Source: Bog-375 sp049587755
GTDB lineage: Bacteria; Acidobacteriota; Terriglobia; Bryobacterales; Bryobacteraceae
Assembly (NCBI GenBank): GCA_049587755.1
Contig: JBAVEN010000016.1
Span: 1-64,000 of the forward strand
Reading direction: 5' to 3'
DNA length: 64,000 bases
Made by a program: the position numbers and the translations under genes. Under the pieces are notes generated by a model. It made no database searches and was not told the DNA's origin. It saw nothing but the letters and a program-made list of their open reading frames with translations. Shown piece after piece: positions 18,044 through 26,873 of this stretch. Every line of letters starts with the position of its first letter. Position 1 is the stretch's first letter.

Positions 18044-18517
18044 ATGGAACGGACCATTTCATTCACCTTGAATGGCAAAACGGCGGCCGTGCAGGCAGAC
18101 GACGAACGGATGCTGCTGTGGGTGTTGCGCAGCGATCTGGGCCTCACGGGCACGAAATTCGGCTGCGGCGAAGGGTTGTGCGGGGCCTGCACGGTGATCG
18201 TGGAAAACGAGGCGGTGCGGTCCTGCGGGACTCCGCTGAAAGCGGTGGCCGGCAAGCGGGTAATGACCATCGAAGGGCTCGGCCGCAACGGGCTGCACGC
18301 CATCCAGCAGGCTTTTTTGGAGCACCAGGCGTACCAGTGCGGATACTGCACGCCGGGAATGATCCTGACCGCGTATGCGTTCCTACTGAAGACGCCGCAT
18401 CCCACCCGCCATCAGATTGCGCAGCACATGGAGGACAATCTGTGCCGCTGCGGATCGCATCCGCGCATCCTGGATGCGATTCAGGAAGCCGCCGGGACGG
18501 CAAAGGCAGGTGCGTGA
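18044..18517 (+). CDS. [2Fe-2S] subunit of a molybdenum hydroxylase (IorA-like)
   Basis: Small electron-transfer subunit (157 residues) of a xanthine-oxidase-family enzyme. The plant-type [2Fe-2S] site is FGCGEGLCGACTV (about 44-56). The second, helical-domain site is QCGYCTPGMILTAYA with NLCRCGSHPRIL. It delivers electrons from the molybdenum centre of the subunit encoded next, whose ATG overlaps this stop. The pair resembles isoquinoline 1-oxidoreductase (IorAB) and membrane-linked aldehyde dehydrogenases, which lack the FAD subunit of xanthine dehydrogenase. A TATAGT sequence about 20 bp upstream could be a -10 element. Confidence 0.92.
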   Translation: MERTISFTLNGKTAAVQADDERMLLWVLRSDLGLTGTKFGCGEGLCGACTVIVENEAVRSCGTPLKAVAGKRVMTIEGLGRNGLHAIQQAFLEHQAYQCGYCTPGMILTAYAFLLKTPHPTRHQIAQHMEDNLCRCGSHPRILDAIQEAAGTAKAGA

Positions 18518-20640
18518 TGGCTGACGTCGTAATCGCAACTGATGGCATGAAGCGTCGCGATTTCTTCGGGGTCGCGGGTGCGGGGCTGTTCGTCTTTTTC
18601 GGCGTGGACTTGGCGGAGGCCCAGGAACCGGGGCGGCTGCCGGGGCGGCAACGCGGGCCGACGGATCTCAACGCATATCTGAAAATTGGCGCGGACGGCC
18701 GGGTGACGTGCCTGGTCGGCAAGGTGGAACTGGGCCAGGGCGCGATGACGGAGTTGGCAATGGGGCTGGCGGAAGAGCTCGACGTCTCGCTGGCGACGGT
18801 GGACGTGGCGGTGGGCGATACCGAACTGTGCCCGTATGACATGGGAACGTTCGGATCGATGACCACGCCGCTGCTCTGGCCGGTGGTGCGCAAGGCGGGG
18901 GCGGAAGCCAAAGCGGCGTTGCTGGAGATGGCGGCCGAGCGGCTGCACGTGCCGGCCGCCCAATTGCAGGCGGAGGCCGGGACGATCCGTGAATCGGGCA
19001 AGCCGTCGAATGTGGTGACGTACGGGCAACTGGTGGAAGGCAAACGCATCGAGCGGCATCTGGAAAATGTGCCGGTGAAGGCGTCGGGGTTCGAAGTGAT
19101 TGGCACGTCGCCACGGCGCAAGGACGGCCCGGACAAAGTGACGGGCCGGGCGCAGTACGCCGGCGACATAGTGCTTCCGGGGATGCTGCATGCGGCCATT
19201 CTGCGGCCGCCTGCGCACGGGGCGAAGCTGAGATCGGCGGACACTTCGGCGGCGGAAAAGGTCAGCGGCGCGCGCGTGGTGAAAGACGGCGGGATGATCG
19301 CGGTGCTGCACCAGCGGCGCGATCTCGCGGTGGCGGCGCTGGGCAAGATCCAAGCCGAGTGGGAGAACCCGCCAGCGGGTCCCGACGACCAAACGATTTT
19401 CGACCACATACAAAAGACGGCGCCCCAGCCTCGCGTGGTCGGCCAGAGCGGCGACCTGGCGGAGGGCGAACGGCTGGCGTCAAGCGTGATCGAAGAAACT
19501 TACTGGAACAGTTATGTCGCCCACGCGCCCATGGAGACGCACTCGGCGACGGCACAGGTCGAGGACGGCAACGTTACGGTATGGGCCAGCTCGCAAGCTC
19601 CGTTCCAGGTGAAGGGCGCCGTGGTGGCGGCGCTGGAAATGCCGCCCGCCAAGGTGCGGATCATTTCCCGCTACGTCGGCGGCGGTTTCGGCGGTAAGAC
19701 GGAAGCGGACCAGGGAGTGGAAGCGGCGCGGCTGGCAAAGATCACCGGCAAACCGGTGCAAGTTGTTTACAGCCGTCAGGAAGAATTCTTCTACGACCGG
19801 TTCCGGCCGGCCGCGGTGATGAAGATTCGCGCCGGAGTGGCGGCCGGCAAGATCGTGCTCTGGGACGGCCAGGTGTTCGGGGCGGGGGAAAGGGAAGCCG
19901 ATCCGTTCTACGAGATCCCGCACAAGCGGGTGACATCGGCCGGTGGATGGATGGGCGGGAACCCTCCGGGGATGAATCCGTTCGCCGTCGGCGCCTGGCG
20001 CGCGCCCTCGGTCAACAGCAACACCTTCGCGCGCGAATCGCAAATCGATGTGTTGGCGGCGAAAGTGAGAATGGACCCGCTGGAGTTCCGGCTGAACAAC
20101 CTCACGGACGCGCGCCTGCGGCGGGTGCTCGAGACTGCGGCCAAGCAGTTCGGCTGGAAGGCCGGCCGCGCGCCGAGCGGACGCGGCGCCGGGATGGCGT
20201 GCGGCATTTATTCCCACGCCTGCAACGCCACCATGGCGGAAGTAGAGGTGAACCGCGCTACGGGTGGCGTCGAGGTGAGGCGCGTGGTGATGGCGCTGGA
20301 CGAAGGGCTCGTGGTCAACCCCGACGGCATGCGGCAGCAGGCGGAGGGCTGCGTGATGATGGGCCTGGGCTACGCGCTGACCGAGGAAGTGCGCTTCCGC
20401 AACGGAGAGGTGCTCGACACAAACTTCGACAGCTACCAAATACCGCGATTCTCCTGGCTGCCGAAAATCGAGATTGTGCTGGTGGACAATCCGGAGATGC
20501 CGGCGCTGGGCGGCGGAGAGCCACCGATCATTGGAATGGGCGCGGCGGTGGCCAACGCCATTTTCGATGCCGTGGGCGCGCGCGTGCTGCAGTTGCCGAT
20601 GACACCGGAGCGCGTGAAAGCGGCACTGGCAAAGGCCTGA
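18517..20640 (+). CDS. Molybdopterin-binding subunit of a molybdenum hydroxylase (IorB-like)
   Basis: About 707 residues; the catalytic subunit. A twin-arginine type N-terminus (MKRRDFFGVAGAGLFVFFG) predicts folded export with its small partner. Molybdopterin contacts of the family are seen: GGGFGGKTEADQ, VVYSRQEEFFYDRFRP, GAWRAPSVNSN and the terminal GGGEPPIIGMGAAVANAI with the active-site Glu. The ATG at 18517 overlaps the small-subunit stop; the open frame upstream of it is a shadow of that gene. The substrate (N-heterocycle or aldehyde) cannot be told from sequence. No XdhC-type maturation gene is adjacent. Confidence 0.92.
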   Translation: MADVVIATDGMKRRDFFGVAGAGLFVFFGVDLAEAQEPGRLPGRQRGPTDLNAYLKIGADGRVTCLVGKVELGQGAMTELAMGLAEELDVSLATVDVAVGDTELCPYDMGTFGSMTTPLLWPVVRKAGAEAKAALLEMAAERLHVPAAQLQAEAGTIRESGKPSNVVTYGQLVEGKRIERHLENVPVKASGFEVIGTSPRRKDGPDKVTGRAQYAGDIVLPGMLHAAILRPPAHGAKLRSADTSAAEKVSGARVVKDGGMIAVLHQRRDLAVAALGKIQAEWENPPAGPDDQTIFDHIQKTAPQPRVVGQSGDLAEGERLASSVIEETYWNSYVAHAPMETHSATAQVEDGNVTVWASSQAPFQVKGAVVAALEMPPAKVRIISRYVGGGFGGKTEADQGVEAARLAKITGKPVQVVYSRQEEFFYDRFRPAAVMKIRAGVAAGKIVLWDGQVFGAGEREADPFYEIPHKRVTSAGGWMGGNPPGMNPFAVGAWRAPSVNSNTFARESQIDVLAAKVRMDPLEFRLNNLTDARLRRVLETAAKQFGWKAGRAPSGRGAGMACGIYSHACNATMAEVEVNRATGGVEVRRVVMALDEGLVVNPDGMRQQAEGCVMMGLGYALTEEVRFRNGEVLDTNFDSYQIPRFSWLPKIEIVLVDNPEMPALGGGEPPIIGMGAAVANAIFDAVGARVLQLPMTPERVKAALAKA

Positions 20641-20729
20641 GGCGGTGGCGAAATTCTGCCCGTCCCGGTAACACGCGCCTCCAGGCAAATGTTGCGCGAA
20701 CGGATTCTCTGCGGCTACAATCGCTGGGC

Positions 20730-21728
20730 ATGAAGCTGGCGGTGATGCTGTTGGCGGGCGCGGCGTGGGCGCAATCGTGGGTGGCGCAAGTCAGTGGGAC
20801 CAAGTCTTCCCTGCGCGGTATCAGCGTGGTGAACGCGCGCGTGGCCTGGGCCTCCGGCACGGCGGGAACCTGGCTGCTGACCACCGATGGCGGAGCCACG
20901 TGGCGCGCCGGCACGGTTCCGGGCGGCGAAAAACTGGACTTCCGCGGCGTGCGCGCCGTCGACCAGCGAACCGCCTGGTTGCTGAGCGTCGGCAGCGGCG
21001 CCGAGTCGCGCGTGTATCACACGACCGATGGCGGCCAGCATTGGCGCCAACAACTGGCGGCTTCCGATCCCAAGGGCTTCTTCGACGCCATCGCATTTTG
21101 GAATGCACGGCGCGGTCTGGTGCTGGGCGATCCGCTGGACCACGAATTCGAAATCTACACCACCAGCGATGGCGGGCATCACTGGCGCCGCCAGCACACT
21201 CCAGCCACCGCGCCCGACGAGGGCGCGTTTGCCGCCAGCAACAGTTGCCTGGTATTGCGCGGAAATCGCGAGGCCTGGTTCGGCACCGGCGGGCGTGGGG
21301 GCGCGCGCGTGTTTCATTCGATCGATGGTGGCGGAAGTTGGACGGTGGCCCCTACGCCGGTTCGCGGCGACGGCGCGGCGGCCGGCATTTTTTCGCTGGC
21401 CTTTGCCGATGGCCTGACGGGCGTCGCGGTGGGCGGCGATTACAGCAAGCCGGCGGATGCGGCTCACAACATTGCCGTGACGGCGGATGGAGGCCGCTCC
21501 TGGACCGTGCCCGCCGGAGCGCCGGCAGGCTACCGCTCCGCGGTGCTGTATCTGGCCGATGACAAGGCTTGGATCGCCACGGGGACCTCAGGGTCGGACG
21601 TGAGCTTCGATGACGGCCAGACGTGGCGGACTTTCGACGCCGTTGGCTACAATGCGCTCGGCGCGGCCGATGGAACTGTGCTGGCAGTGGGTCCCAAGGG
21701 ACGCATCGCGGTGCTGCGGATGCGGTAG
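20730..21728 (+). CDS. Secreted BNR/Asp-box beta-propeller protein
   Basis: About 332 residues starting at the ATG at 20730, with a short signal peptide (MKLAVMLLAGAAWAQ). At least six Asp-box motifs recur: TTDGGATW, TTDGGQHW, TSDGGHHW, SIDGGGSW, TADGGRSW and SFDDGQTW, each a turn of a sialidase/Ycf48-like propeller. Such proteins are often annotated as oxidoreductase or photosystem assembly-like, but no catalytic site is visible. It lies 90 bp after the molybdenum hydroxylase genes in the same direction and could be co-transcribed with them. Confidence 0.78.
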   Translation: MKLAVMLLAGAAWAQSWVAQVSGTKSSLRGISVVNARVAWASGTAGTWLLTTDGGATWRAGTVPGGEKLDFRGVRAVDQRTAWLLSVGSGAESRVYHTTDGGQHWRQQLAASDPKGFFDAIAFWNARRGLVLGDPLDHEFEIYTTSDGGHHWRRQHTPATAPDEGAFAASNSCLVLRGNREAWFGTGGRGGARVFHSIDGGGSWTVAPTPVRGDGAAAGIFSLAFADGLTGVAVGGDYSKPADAAHNIAVTADGGRSWTVPAGAPAGYRSAVLYLADDKAWIATGTSGSDVSFDDGQTWRTFDAVGYNALGAADGTVLAVGPKGRIAVLRMR

Positions 21729-21747
21729 GCGAACGGCACTTCGCCGA

Positions 21748-22881
21748 TCACTTCACGGCCACTGCATCCACCGCGAAACCGGCGTCCATCGAAGGCAGCC
21801 CCTCGAACAGAAGAAGCGTACCCGCGGGCGGGTGCTCGGCATCGAAGACCTCCGCGCACGCCTGGTGCACCTGACTGGCAATATCGAGCGAAAGCGGATA
21901 ATAAGCGGCGAAGGCCACGTTATGGGCCGACGTGCCCGCCTGTGTCAGCTCCTTTTGCAGGCGCGCAAACGCCAGCCGCGTATCGCGCAACTGGTAGCCG
22001 AAGGAAACTTGCGCGCCGGTCAGCACCACTTCACTGGAATTCACCAGCGCAATCGACGATTGTCCGGATTCGCGCGGCAGGCCATCCGGATCCAGGAATT
22101 GGAGTGGCGCCGCGGGATCGGAGCCCAACCGCGCCACGGCTTCGCAAGCGGCCAGCGCGCTGCCCGGTGAACGCAGCGTCTGCACGTAGTCCAGCGCCGC
22201 GTGGGGGTATTCGGCATCCACCAGGCTTCGCGTCGCGGCCACATCGGCCAGCGAGCTCACGAAGCAGGTCACCCGCAGCACGCTCTGCGGGGCCGCGCCC
22301 GCGTCCTTCACGGCCCGGCCCAGTTGCGCCATTGCTTTCCGGACCAGCGGCGCCACCGGATCGAGCGGATTGTCGGAGGTCGCCATCTGGGCGGAGAAGA
22401 ACGCGAGGCCATGCGGATTCACGTCCTTGCGCGCTTCCCCAATCGCCTCCAGCACCACCTGCGCGCCTTCCATCGGCAGGCCGCCGGCGCGCACCAGGGT
22501 GAGCGCGGGCAACGGCCGTTTGCGGCCGGAGAACTCTTCGCTCACCAGGTCGTGAACCCGGCGCACATCGCCCGACCCGGCCACGAAGGCGCGGATTTTG
22601 AGCACGGTTTCGCTCCCCGACTGATGCCACAGAGCCTTGAGTGCCTCGCGCACCTGGCGCGTGAGCAACCCCTTGCCCGCCAGCGGCGTGACGTGGAACG
22701 TGAGGCGCCGCGGATTGCCGGTGGTAGCGGCCGGCAGCTCCGGCGGCAGTTGCAGCACCTGCGTCTGTTCTTCTTTTTTCTTGGTCTTTGGCTGGTCTTG
22801 CACGGGTGGAGCGGCGGCAACGGCAGCAACCGCGGCCAACGTCAGCAACATAATGCTCTGTGGCAGGCGCGGTACGCGCAT
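21748..22881 (-). CDS. Exported protein with tandem RidA (YjgF/UK114)-like domains
   Basis: About 377 residues. The ATG at 22881 opens on a signal-like segment (SIMLLTLAAVAAVAAAPP); the frame extends to 23070 but that part looks noncoding. After a lysine-rich linker come RidA-like half-repeats: FHVTPLAGKGLLTRQVREAL with VLKIRAFVAGSGDVRRVHDL, FFSAQMATSDNPLDPVAPLV with VLRVTCFVSSLADVAATRSL, and a third after SSEVVLTGAQVS. RidA enzymes deaminate enamines and imines in the cytosol; an exported multi-domain version is unusual, and catalytic residues are not clearly kept, so a structural or binding role is possible. Confidence 0.65.
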   Translation of the reverse strand: MRVPRLPQSIMLLTLAAVAAVAAAPPVQDQPKTKKKEEQTQVLQLPPELPAATTGNPRRLTFHVTPLAGKGLLTRQVREALKALWHQSGSETVLKIRAFVAGSGDVRRVHDLVSEEFSGRKRPLPALTLVRAGGLPMEGAQVVLEAIGEARKDVNPHGLAFFSAQMATSDNPLDPVAPLVRKAMAQLGRAVKDAGAAPQSVLRVTCFVSSLADVAATRSLVDAEYPHAALDYVQTLRSPGSALAACEAVARLGSDPAAPLQFLDPDGLPRESGQSSIALVNSSEVVLTGAQVSFGYQLRDTRLAFARLQKELTQAGTSAHNVAFAAYYPLSLDIASQVHQACAEVFDAEHPPAGTLLLFEGLPSMDAGFAVDAVAVK

Positions 22882-23229
22882 AGAACTTGGATTGTAGCAA
22901 ACAGGTGAAGGGGAGCCGGTGTGGCAAAGTCCTACGCCAATTGCTGCGCCGCTGCTGACGGTTTCTGGGGGGCTTACTGTGCAGCCACGGCGGAAGCAGT
23001 CCTTCCGCTGCGGGTCTCGGAATCCCCTCAATGCGAGATCCTTCTCTGGGTGCTCCAGCGTAGTGATCAATGCCTATGTGCGAGTGTCTCGATGTGCGCG
23101 GACACAAGTTGGCTGAGAGCGGTCCTGGGGCGGCACGATTTGAGAGCAGCGGGGGGACGCACTTTCTCGGCAACCGCGAAGCCAAGGCATGCCCACCATG
23201 CCCCATCCAATATGGTATGTTTTGGCTGG
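22882..23229. other. Divergent intergenic region of about 0.35 kb
   Basis: Between the RidA-like gene and the MocR regulator. It should hold both promoters; no clear consensus pair was found. No coding sequence is recognised. Confidence 0.5.
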
Positions 23230-24735
23230 ATGGAGTCTCTGCCACTGCTCGATCACGATTCTGGGGTTCCGCTTTACCGCCAATTGTACGAACAGTTTGC
23301 GGGGAGGATTCGCTCGGGCGAATTGGGGCAAGGCGAGCGGCTCCCAGCCACTCGCGAATTGGCTGGCTCACTTGGACTGAACCGCACAACCGTAGCCGCG
23401 GCTTACGAAATGCTCGAGGCCGAGGGCATGATCGCCGGCAGGGTAGGGCGGGGAAGTTTCGTCATCGGGGCGCCATCGGCCGGCGCGGTGAGCTGGGGGG
23501 CGTGGTTGGACCGCGGCGAGTTGCCAGGTCGGGGACGTGCCTCACCTGCTCCGCGCGGCGAAGCGGCGCCTGCGTCTGCGGCGCTGGGGCGCGACAGCAT
23601 CAGCTTTGCTACCTCGCGGCCTTCGCGCGAGCTGTTTCCCCTGGACGAATTTCGCGCCAGTTGCGCGGCTGTGCTGGGGCGGGTGGATCTGGCCGACATT
23701 TTGCAGTTGGGGTCGCCCGCCGGGTATGAACCGCTGCGCCGGCATTTGCTCCAGGAGGCGCACCGGCAAGGTGTAGCGGACGCGGCGGACGATCTGCTGA
23801 TCACCAACGGTTGCCAGCAGGGGCTCGACCTGGTGGGCCGCGTGTTGCTACGGCCGGGCGACGCGGTTGCAGTTGAAGATCCCGTCTACCCAGGGCTGAA
23901 GAACCTGCTCACTGGCATGGGCGCGCGCCTGGTGGCCGTCCCTGTCGGCGCCGACGGCATGGAGATTCCGCGCCTGGCCCGCGTGCTGGAACGCGAGCGG
24001 CCGAAGCTGATCGTGGTGACGCCGGACTTTCAGAATCCCACCGGCGCCACACTGCCGCTGGCGGCGCGGCGCGGGCTGCTGGAAGCGGCGCGAGCGGCTG
24101 GCGTCCCGGTGGCGGAGAACGATCCCTATGGCGAGCTGCGCTACCACGGCCAGCCGCTGCCGGCGCTCAAGCAACTCGACGAGCACGGCGGCACCGTGCT
24201 GCTGCGCAGTTTTTCAAAGGCCAGTTTTCCCGGCCTGCGTGTGGGCTGGATGGTCGGTCCCAAGCCGCTGTTGGACCGCTTGCGCCAGGCGAAGGAGGCG
24301 GCCGATCTGCACAGCGATCAGCTTTCGCAGGCGGTGCTGCTCGAGTTCGCCGAATCCGGCCGGCTGGAGGCGCACCGCCGCCGGCTGCTCGAGGCGGGCG
24401 AGGAACGCTTGCGCGCTACCCTCGAAGCCTGCCGTGAATTCCTGCCGCGCGGCGCGCGTTGGACGCGGCCCGAAGGCGGCATGAACCTCTGGGTGAGCTT
24501 GCCGGAGCCGCTCGATGCCGGCGAGCTGCTGCCCCGCGCGCAGAAGCTGGGTGTGGCGTATCTGCCGGCGCGCTATTTTGCGGTCTCGCGGCTGGAGCCG
24601 GGCGGTTTGCGATTGAGTTTCGCCGGCCTCGAGCCGCAGCAGATTCGTGCAGGTTTGGAAATTATCGGGAAGTTGGCAGCGGCGGAATTGGCTAGTGCGC
24701 GTCCCAGCGACGAGCCGGCTACGGCCATGGTGTGA
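23230..24735 (+). CDS. MocR-type regulator (GntR HTH fused to class-I aminotransferase fold), PdxR candidate
   Basis: About 501 residues. Residues 15-80 are a GntR winged helix (LYEQFAGRIRSGELGQGERL, then PATRELAGSLGLNRTTVAAA). A linker follows, then an aminotransferase-fold domain with the PLP lysine in LLRSFSKASFPGLRVGW. The family senses PLP or amino acids. Because pdxS and pdxT follow in the same direction, 105 bp away, the best guess is a PdxR-like regulator of PLP synthesis; classical PdxR genes are divergent from pdxST, so this arrangement differs. Start ATG at 23230 is the first before the HTH. Confidence 0.85.
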   Translation: MESLPLLDHDSGVPLYRQLYEQFAGRIRSGELGQGERLPATRELAGSLGLNRTTVAAAYEMLEAEGMIAGRVGRGSFVIGAPSAGAVSWGAWLDRGELPGRGRASPAPRGEAAPASAALGRDSISFATSRPSRELFPLDEFRASCAAVLGRVDLADILQLGSPAGYEPLRRHLLQEAHRQGVADAADDLLITNGCQQGLDLVGRVLLRPGDAVAVEDPVYPGLKNLLTGMGARLVAVPVGADGMEIPRLARVLERERPKLIVVTPDFQNPTGATLPLAARRGLLEAARAAGVPVAENDPYGELRYHGQPLPALKQLDEHGGTVLLRSFSKASFPGLRVGWMVGPKPLLDRLRQAKEAADLHSDQLSQAVLLEFAESGRLEAHRRRLLEAGEERLRATLEACREFLPRGARWTRPEGGMNLWVSLPEPLDAGELLPRAQKLGVAYLPARYFAVSRLEPGGLRLSFAGLEPQQIRAGLEIIGKLAAAELASARPSDEPATAMV

Positions 24736-24787
24736 GGGGAGACCGAGTTAGGGCCTCCGATCATGTTCGCGTATTCGGTGTGGCAGG

Positions 24788-24805
24788 GGCCGGGCATGCC
24801 CGGCC
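24788..24805. promoter_or_regulatory. 18 bp perfect palindrome in the pdxS leader
   Basis: GGCCGGGCATGCCCGGCC lies 36 bp before the pdxS ATG and after the MocR stop. It can act as an operator for the neighbouring MocR regulator, or form a 7 bp hairpin in the leader. A ribosome site (AAGGAG) follows downstream. Confidence 0.4.
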
Positions 24806-24840
24806 AGTACAGGCGTGAGGGTCTTTAAGGAGTAACGACC

Positions 24841-25731
24841 ATGTTTGAATTTACAAGCGAAAGTTTTCGAGTCAAGGTCGGGCTGGCGGAGATGCTCAAG
24901 GGCGGCGTCATCATGGATGTCACCAACGCCCAGCAGGCCAAGATCGCGGAGGACGCGGGCGCATCGGCGGTGATGGCGCTGGAGCGCGTGCCGGCCGATA
25001 TCCGCAAGGAAGGCGGCGTGGCGCGCATGGCCAATATCGCGATCATCGAGCAGATCATGCAGACGGTGAGCATCCCGGTGATGGCCAAGGCGCGCATCGG
25101 CCACTTCATGGAGGCGCGCATTCTGGAAGCGCTGGGCGTCGATTACATCGACGAAAGCGAAGTGCTGACGCCGGCCGACGAAGAACACCACATCGCCAAG
25201 AGCGATTTCAAAGTGCCGTTCGTCTGCGGCGCCCGCAACCTCGGTGAAGCGCTGCGGCGCATCGCCGAAGGCGCCGCCATGATCCGCACCAAGGGCGAAG
25301 CCGGCAGTGGCAACATCGTCGAAGCCGTCCGCCACATTCGCACCATCGTCAAAGAGATGAAGCAGCTCACCGTCCTGGGCAAAGAGGAGCTGGTGCACCA
25401 GGCCAAGGAGCTGCAGGCGCCGCTGGAGCTGGTCGAGTGGGTGGCTGTGCATGGCAGGCTGCCGGTGCCGAACTTTTCGGCCGGCGGCATCGCCACTCCG
25501 GCCGATGCGGCGCTGGTGATGCAATTGGGCGCGGAGGCCGTTTTCGTCGGCTCGGGCATTTTCAAATCGTCCGATCCCGCGGCGCGCGCGGTCGCCATTG
25601 TGCAGGCTGCCAAGAATTTTGAGAATCCGGAGAAGCTGCTCGAGGCCAGCCGCGCGCTGGGCGAAGCCATGCCCGGCCTCGACATCGCCAAGCTGCCGGA
25701 GGGCGAGTTGCTGCAAACCAGGGGCTGGTAA
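24841..25731 (+). CDS. pdxS: Pyridoxal 5'-phosphate synthase, lyase subunit
   Basis: Synthase subunit of the ribose-5-phosphate-dependent (DXP-independent) PLP pathway. It condenses ribose 5-phosphate, glyceraldehyde 3-phosphate and ammonia from PdxT. At 296 residues it has the family length. Diagnostic stretches are GGVIMDVTNAQQAKIAEDAG, ALERVPADIRKEGGVARM, the Schiff-base lysine region VMAKARIGHFMEA, and the second lysine in TKGEAGSGN. Start ATG at 24841 follows TAAGGAGT. Its stop overlaps the pdxT start (TAATG), as in most pdxST operons. Dodecamer formation is known for the family. Confidence 0.97.
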   Translation: MFEFTSESFRVKVGLAEMLKGGVIMDVTNAQQAKIAEDAGASAVMALERVPADIRKEGGVARMANIAIIEQIMQTVSIPVMAKARIGHFMEARILEALGVDYIDESEVLTPADEEHHIAKSDFKVPFVCGARNLGEALRRIAEGAAMIRTKGEAGSGNIVEAVRHIRTIVKEMKQLTVLGKEELVHQAKELQAPLELVEWVAVHGRLPVPNFSAGGIATPADAALVMQLGAEAVFVGSGIFKSSDPAARAVAIVQAAKNFENPEKLLEASRALGEAMPGLDIAKLPEGELLQTRGW

Positions 25732-26309
25732 TGAAAAAAGTCGGCGTGCTCTCGCTGCAGGGGGATTTCGCCGCCCATGGCGAGGCCCTGCGCCGCGCCG
25801 GCGCGGAGCCGGTGTACGTGCGCCACGCCGCGCAACTTGCCGGTCTCGACGGGCTGGTGATTCCCGGCGGCGAAAGCACCACCATGCTGAAACTGCTGCG
25901 CTACGACGGCCTCATGGAACCGCTGGCGGAATTCGCACGCCGCAAGCCCGTATTCGGCACCTGTGCGGGAGCCATCCTGATGGCGACCCAGGTGTCCGCC
26001 CCCGCGCAGGAGAGCCTTGGGCTGATGGATATGGCCGTCGAGCGCAACGGCTACGGTCGGCAGTTGGACAGCCGCGTCGCCTCTGTCGAGCCCGACGCCG
26101 ATTTCGAGCGCCGCACCGCAGCCGGCCCGCTGGAAGCCGTATTCATCCGCGCCCCCATCATCCGCAGCGTCGGCCGCGGCGCCAAGGTGCTGGCCCGGTT
26201 CGGCGGCGATCCGGTGCTGGTGGAGCAAGGCCCGCACTTGGCCGCAACTTTCCATCCCGAGCTCACCGCCGACCCCCGCGTATATCGGCTCTTCCTGGAA
26301 AAGCTGTGA
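25731..26309 (+). CDS. pdxT: Pyridoxal 5'-phosphate synthase, glutaminase subunit
   Basis: Class-I glutamine amidotransferase that releases ammonia for PdxS. Seen are LSLQGDFAAHGEAL at the N-terminus, GLVIPGGESTTM (oxyanion region, about 42-53), the nucleophile Cys in FGTCAGAILMA, and the His-Glu pair in TFHPELTADPRV. At 192 residues it has normal length. It overlaps pdxS at its start and the phosphatase gene at its end (GTGA), so all three are translated as a unit. Confidence 0.96.
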   Translation: MKKVGVLSLQGDFAAHGEALRRAGAEPVYVRHAAQLAGLDGLVIPGGESTTMLKLLRYDGLMEPLAEFARRKPVFGTCAGAILMATQVSAPAQESLGLMDMAVERNGYGRQLDSRVASVEPDADFERRTAAGPLEAVFIRAPIIRSVGRGAKVLARFGGDPVLVEQGPHLAATFHPELTADPRVYRLFLEKL

Positions 26310-26758
26310 GCGAATACCGTACCCGCGTCCTGTTCGTCTGTTTCGGCAATTCCTGCCGCAGCCAGATGGCCGAGGCCTTCGCGCGTGCTTTCGGCGGCGA
26401 TGTGATAATTCCGGCCAGCGCCGGCCTGGCGCCCGCCTGGGGCATCGCGCCCGACACCATTCGCGCCATGGAGGAGAAAAACATTGTTCTGCGCGATCAG
26501 TTTCCCAAGAGCCTCCAGAACCTGGCCCGCATCCGGTTCGACCTGGTCGTCAACATGTCTCAGCGCCCGCTTCCGGAGGATTTGCCTGGGCGGCTGTTGG
26601 AATGGGAAATCCCCGATCCCATCGGCATGAGCTATGAGGAACATTGCCAAATCCGGGACGAAATTGAGCGCAAGGTGATGGAGCTGATCGGCCAACTGCG
26701 CCTCGATCGGCAGTCTCCGCAGTTCCGCGGGCAGGGCTCCGGCCGCGTGCCGCTGTGA
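26306..26758 (+). CDS. Low-molecular-weight protein-tyrosine-phosphatase family protein
   Basis: About 150 residues from a GTG at 26306 that overlaps the pdxT stop. The P-loop CFGNSCRS (Cys12 to Arg18 and Ser19) is the CX5RS signature; the general acid is Asp104 in the DPIGM motif. This fold serves both tyrosine phosphatases and thioredoxin-coupled arsenate reductases; without the extra cysteines of ArsC clearly placed, a phosphatase is favoured. Coupling to pdxT is unexpected and could mean only shared transcription. The C-terminus (QSPQFRGQGSGRVPL) is a flexible tail. Confidence 0.85.
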   Translation: MSEYRTRVLFVCFGNSCRSQMAEAFARAFGGDVIIPASAGLAPAWGIAPDTIRAMEEKNIVLRDQFPKSLQNLARIRFDLVVNMSQRPLPEDLPGRLLEWEIPDPIGMSYEEHCQIRDEIERKVMELIGQLRLDRQSPQFRGQGSGRVPL

Positions 26759-26809
26759 GGCGGCGGCGCTGGCCGGCATGAATTGCGCCTTCCCGCGCGG
26801 CGCGCGTCC

Positions 26810-26839
26810 TTGACTTTCGCGACCCCGGTAATTTATTCT
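26810..26839 (+). promoter_or_regulatory. Probable sigma-70 type promoter of the anti-sigma/STAS pair
   Basis: TTGACT at 26810-26815, an 18 bp spacer and TATTCT at 26834-26839, about 35 bp before the ATG of the anti-sigma gene. Both hexamers are close to consensus. Confidence 0.55.
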
Positions 26840-26873
26840 GACCATTCGCTTTGGCCGCGCGGCCGCTATCAAA

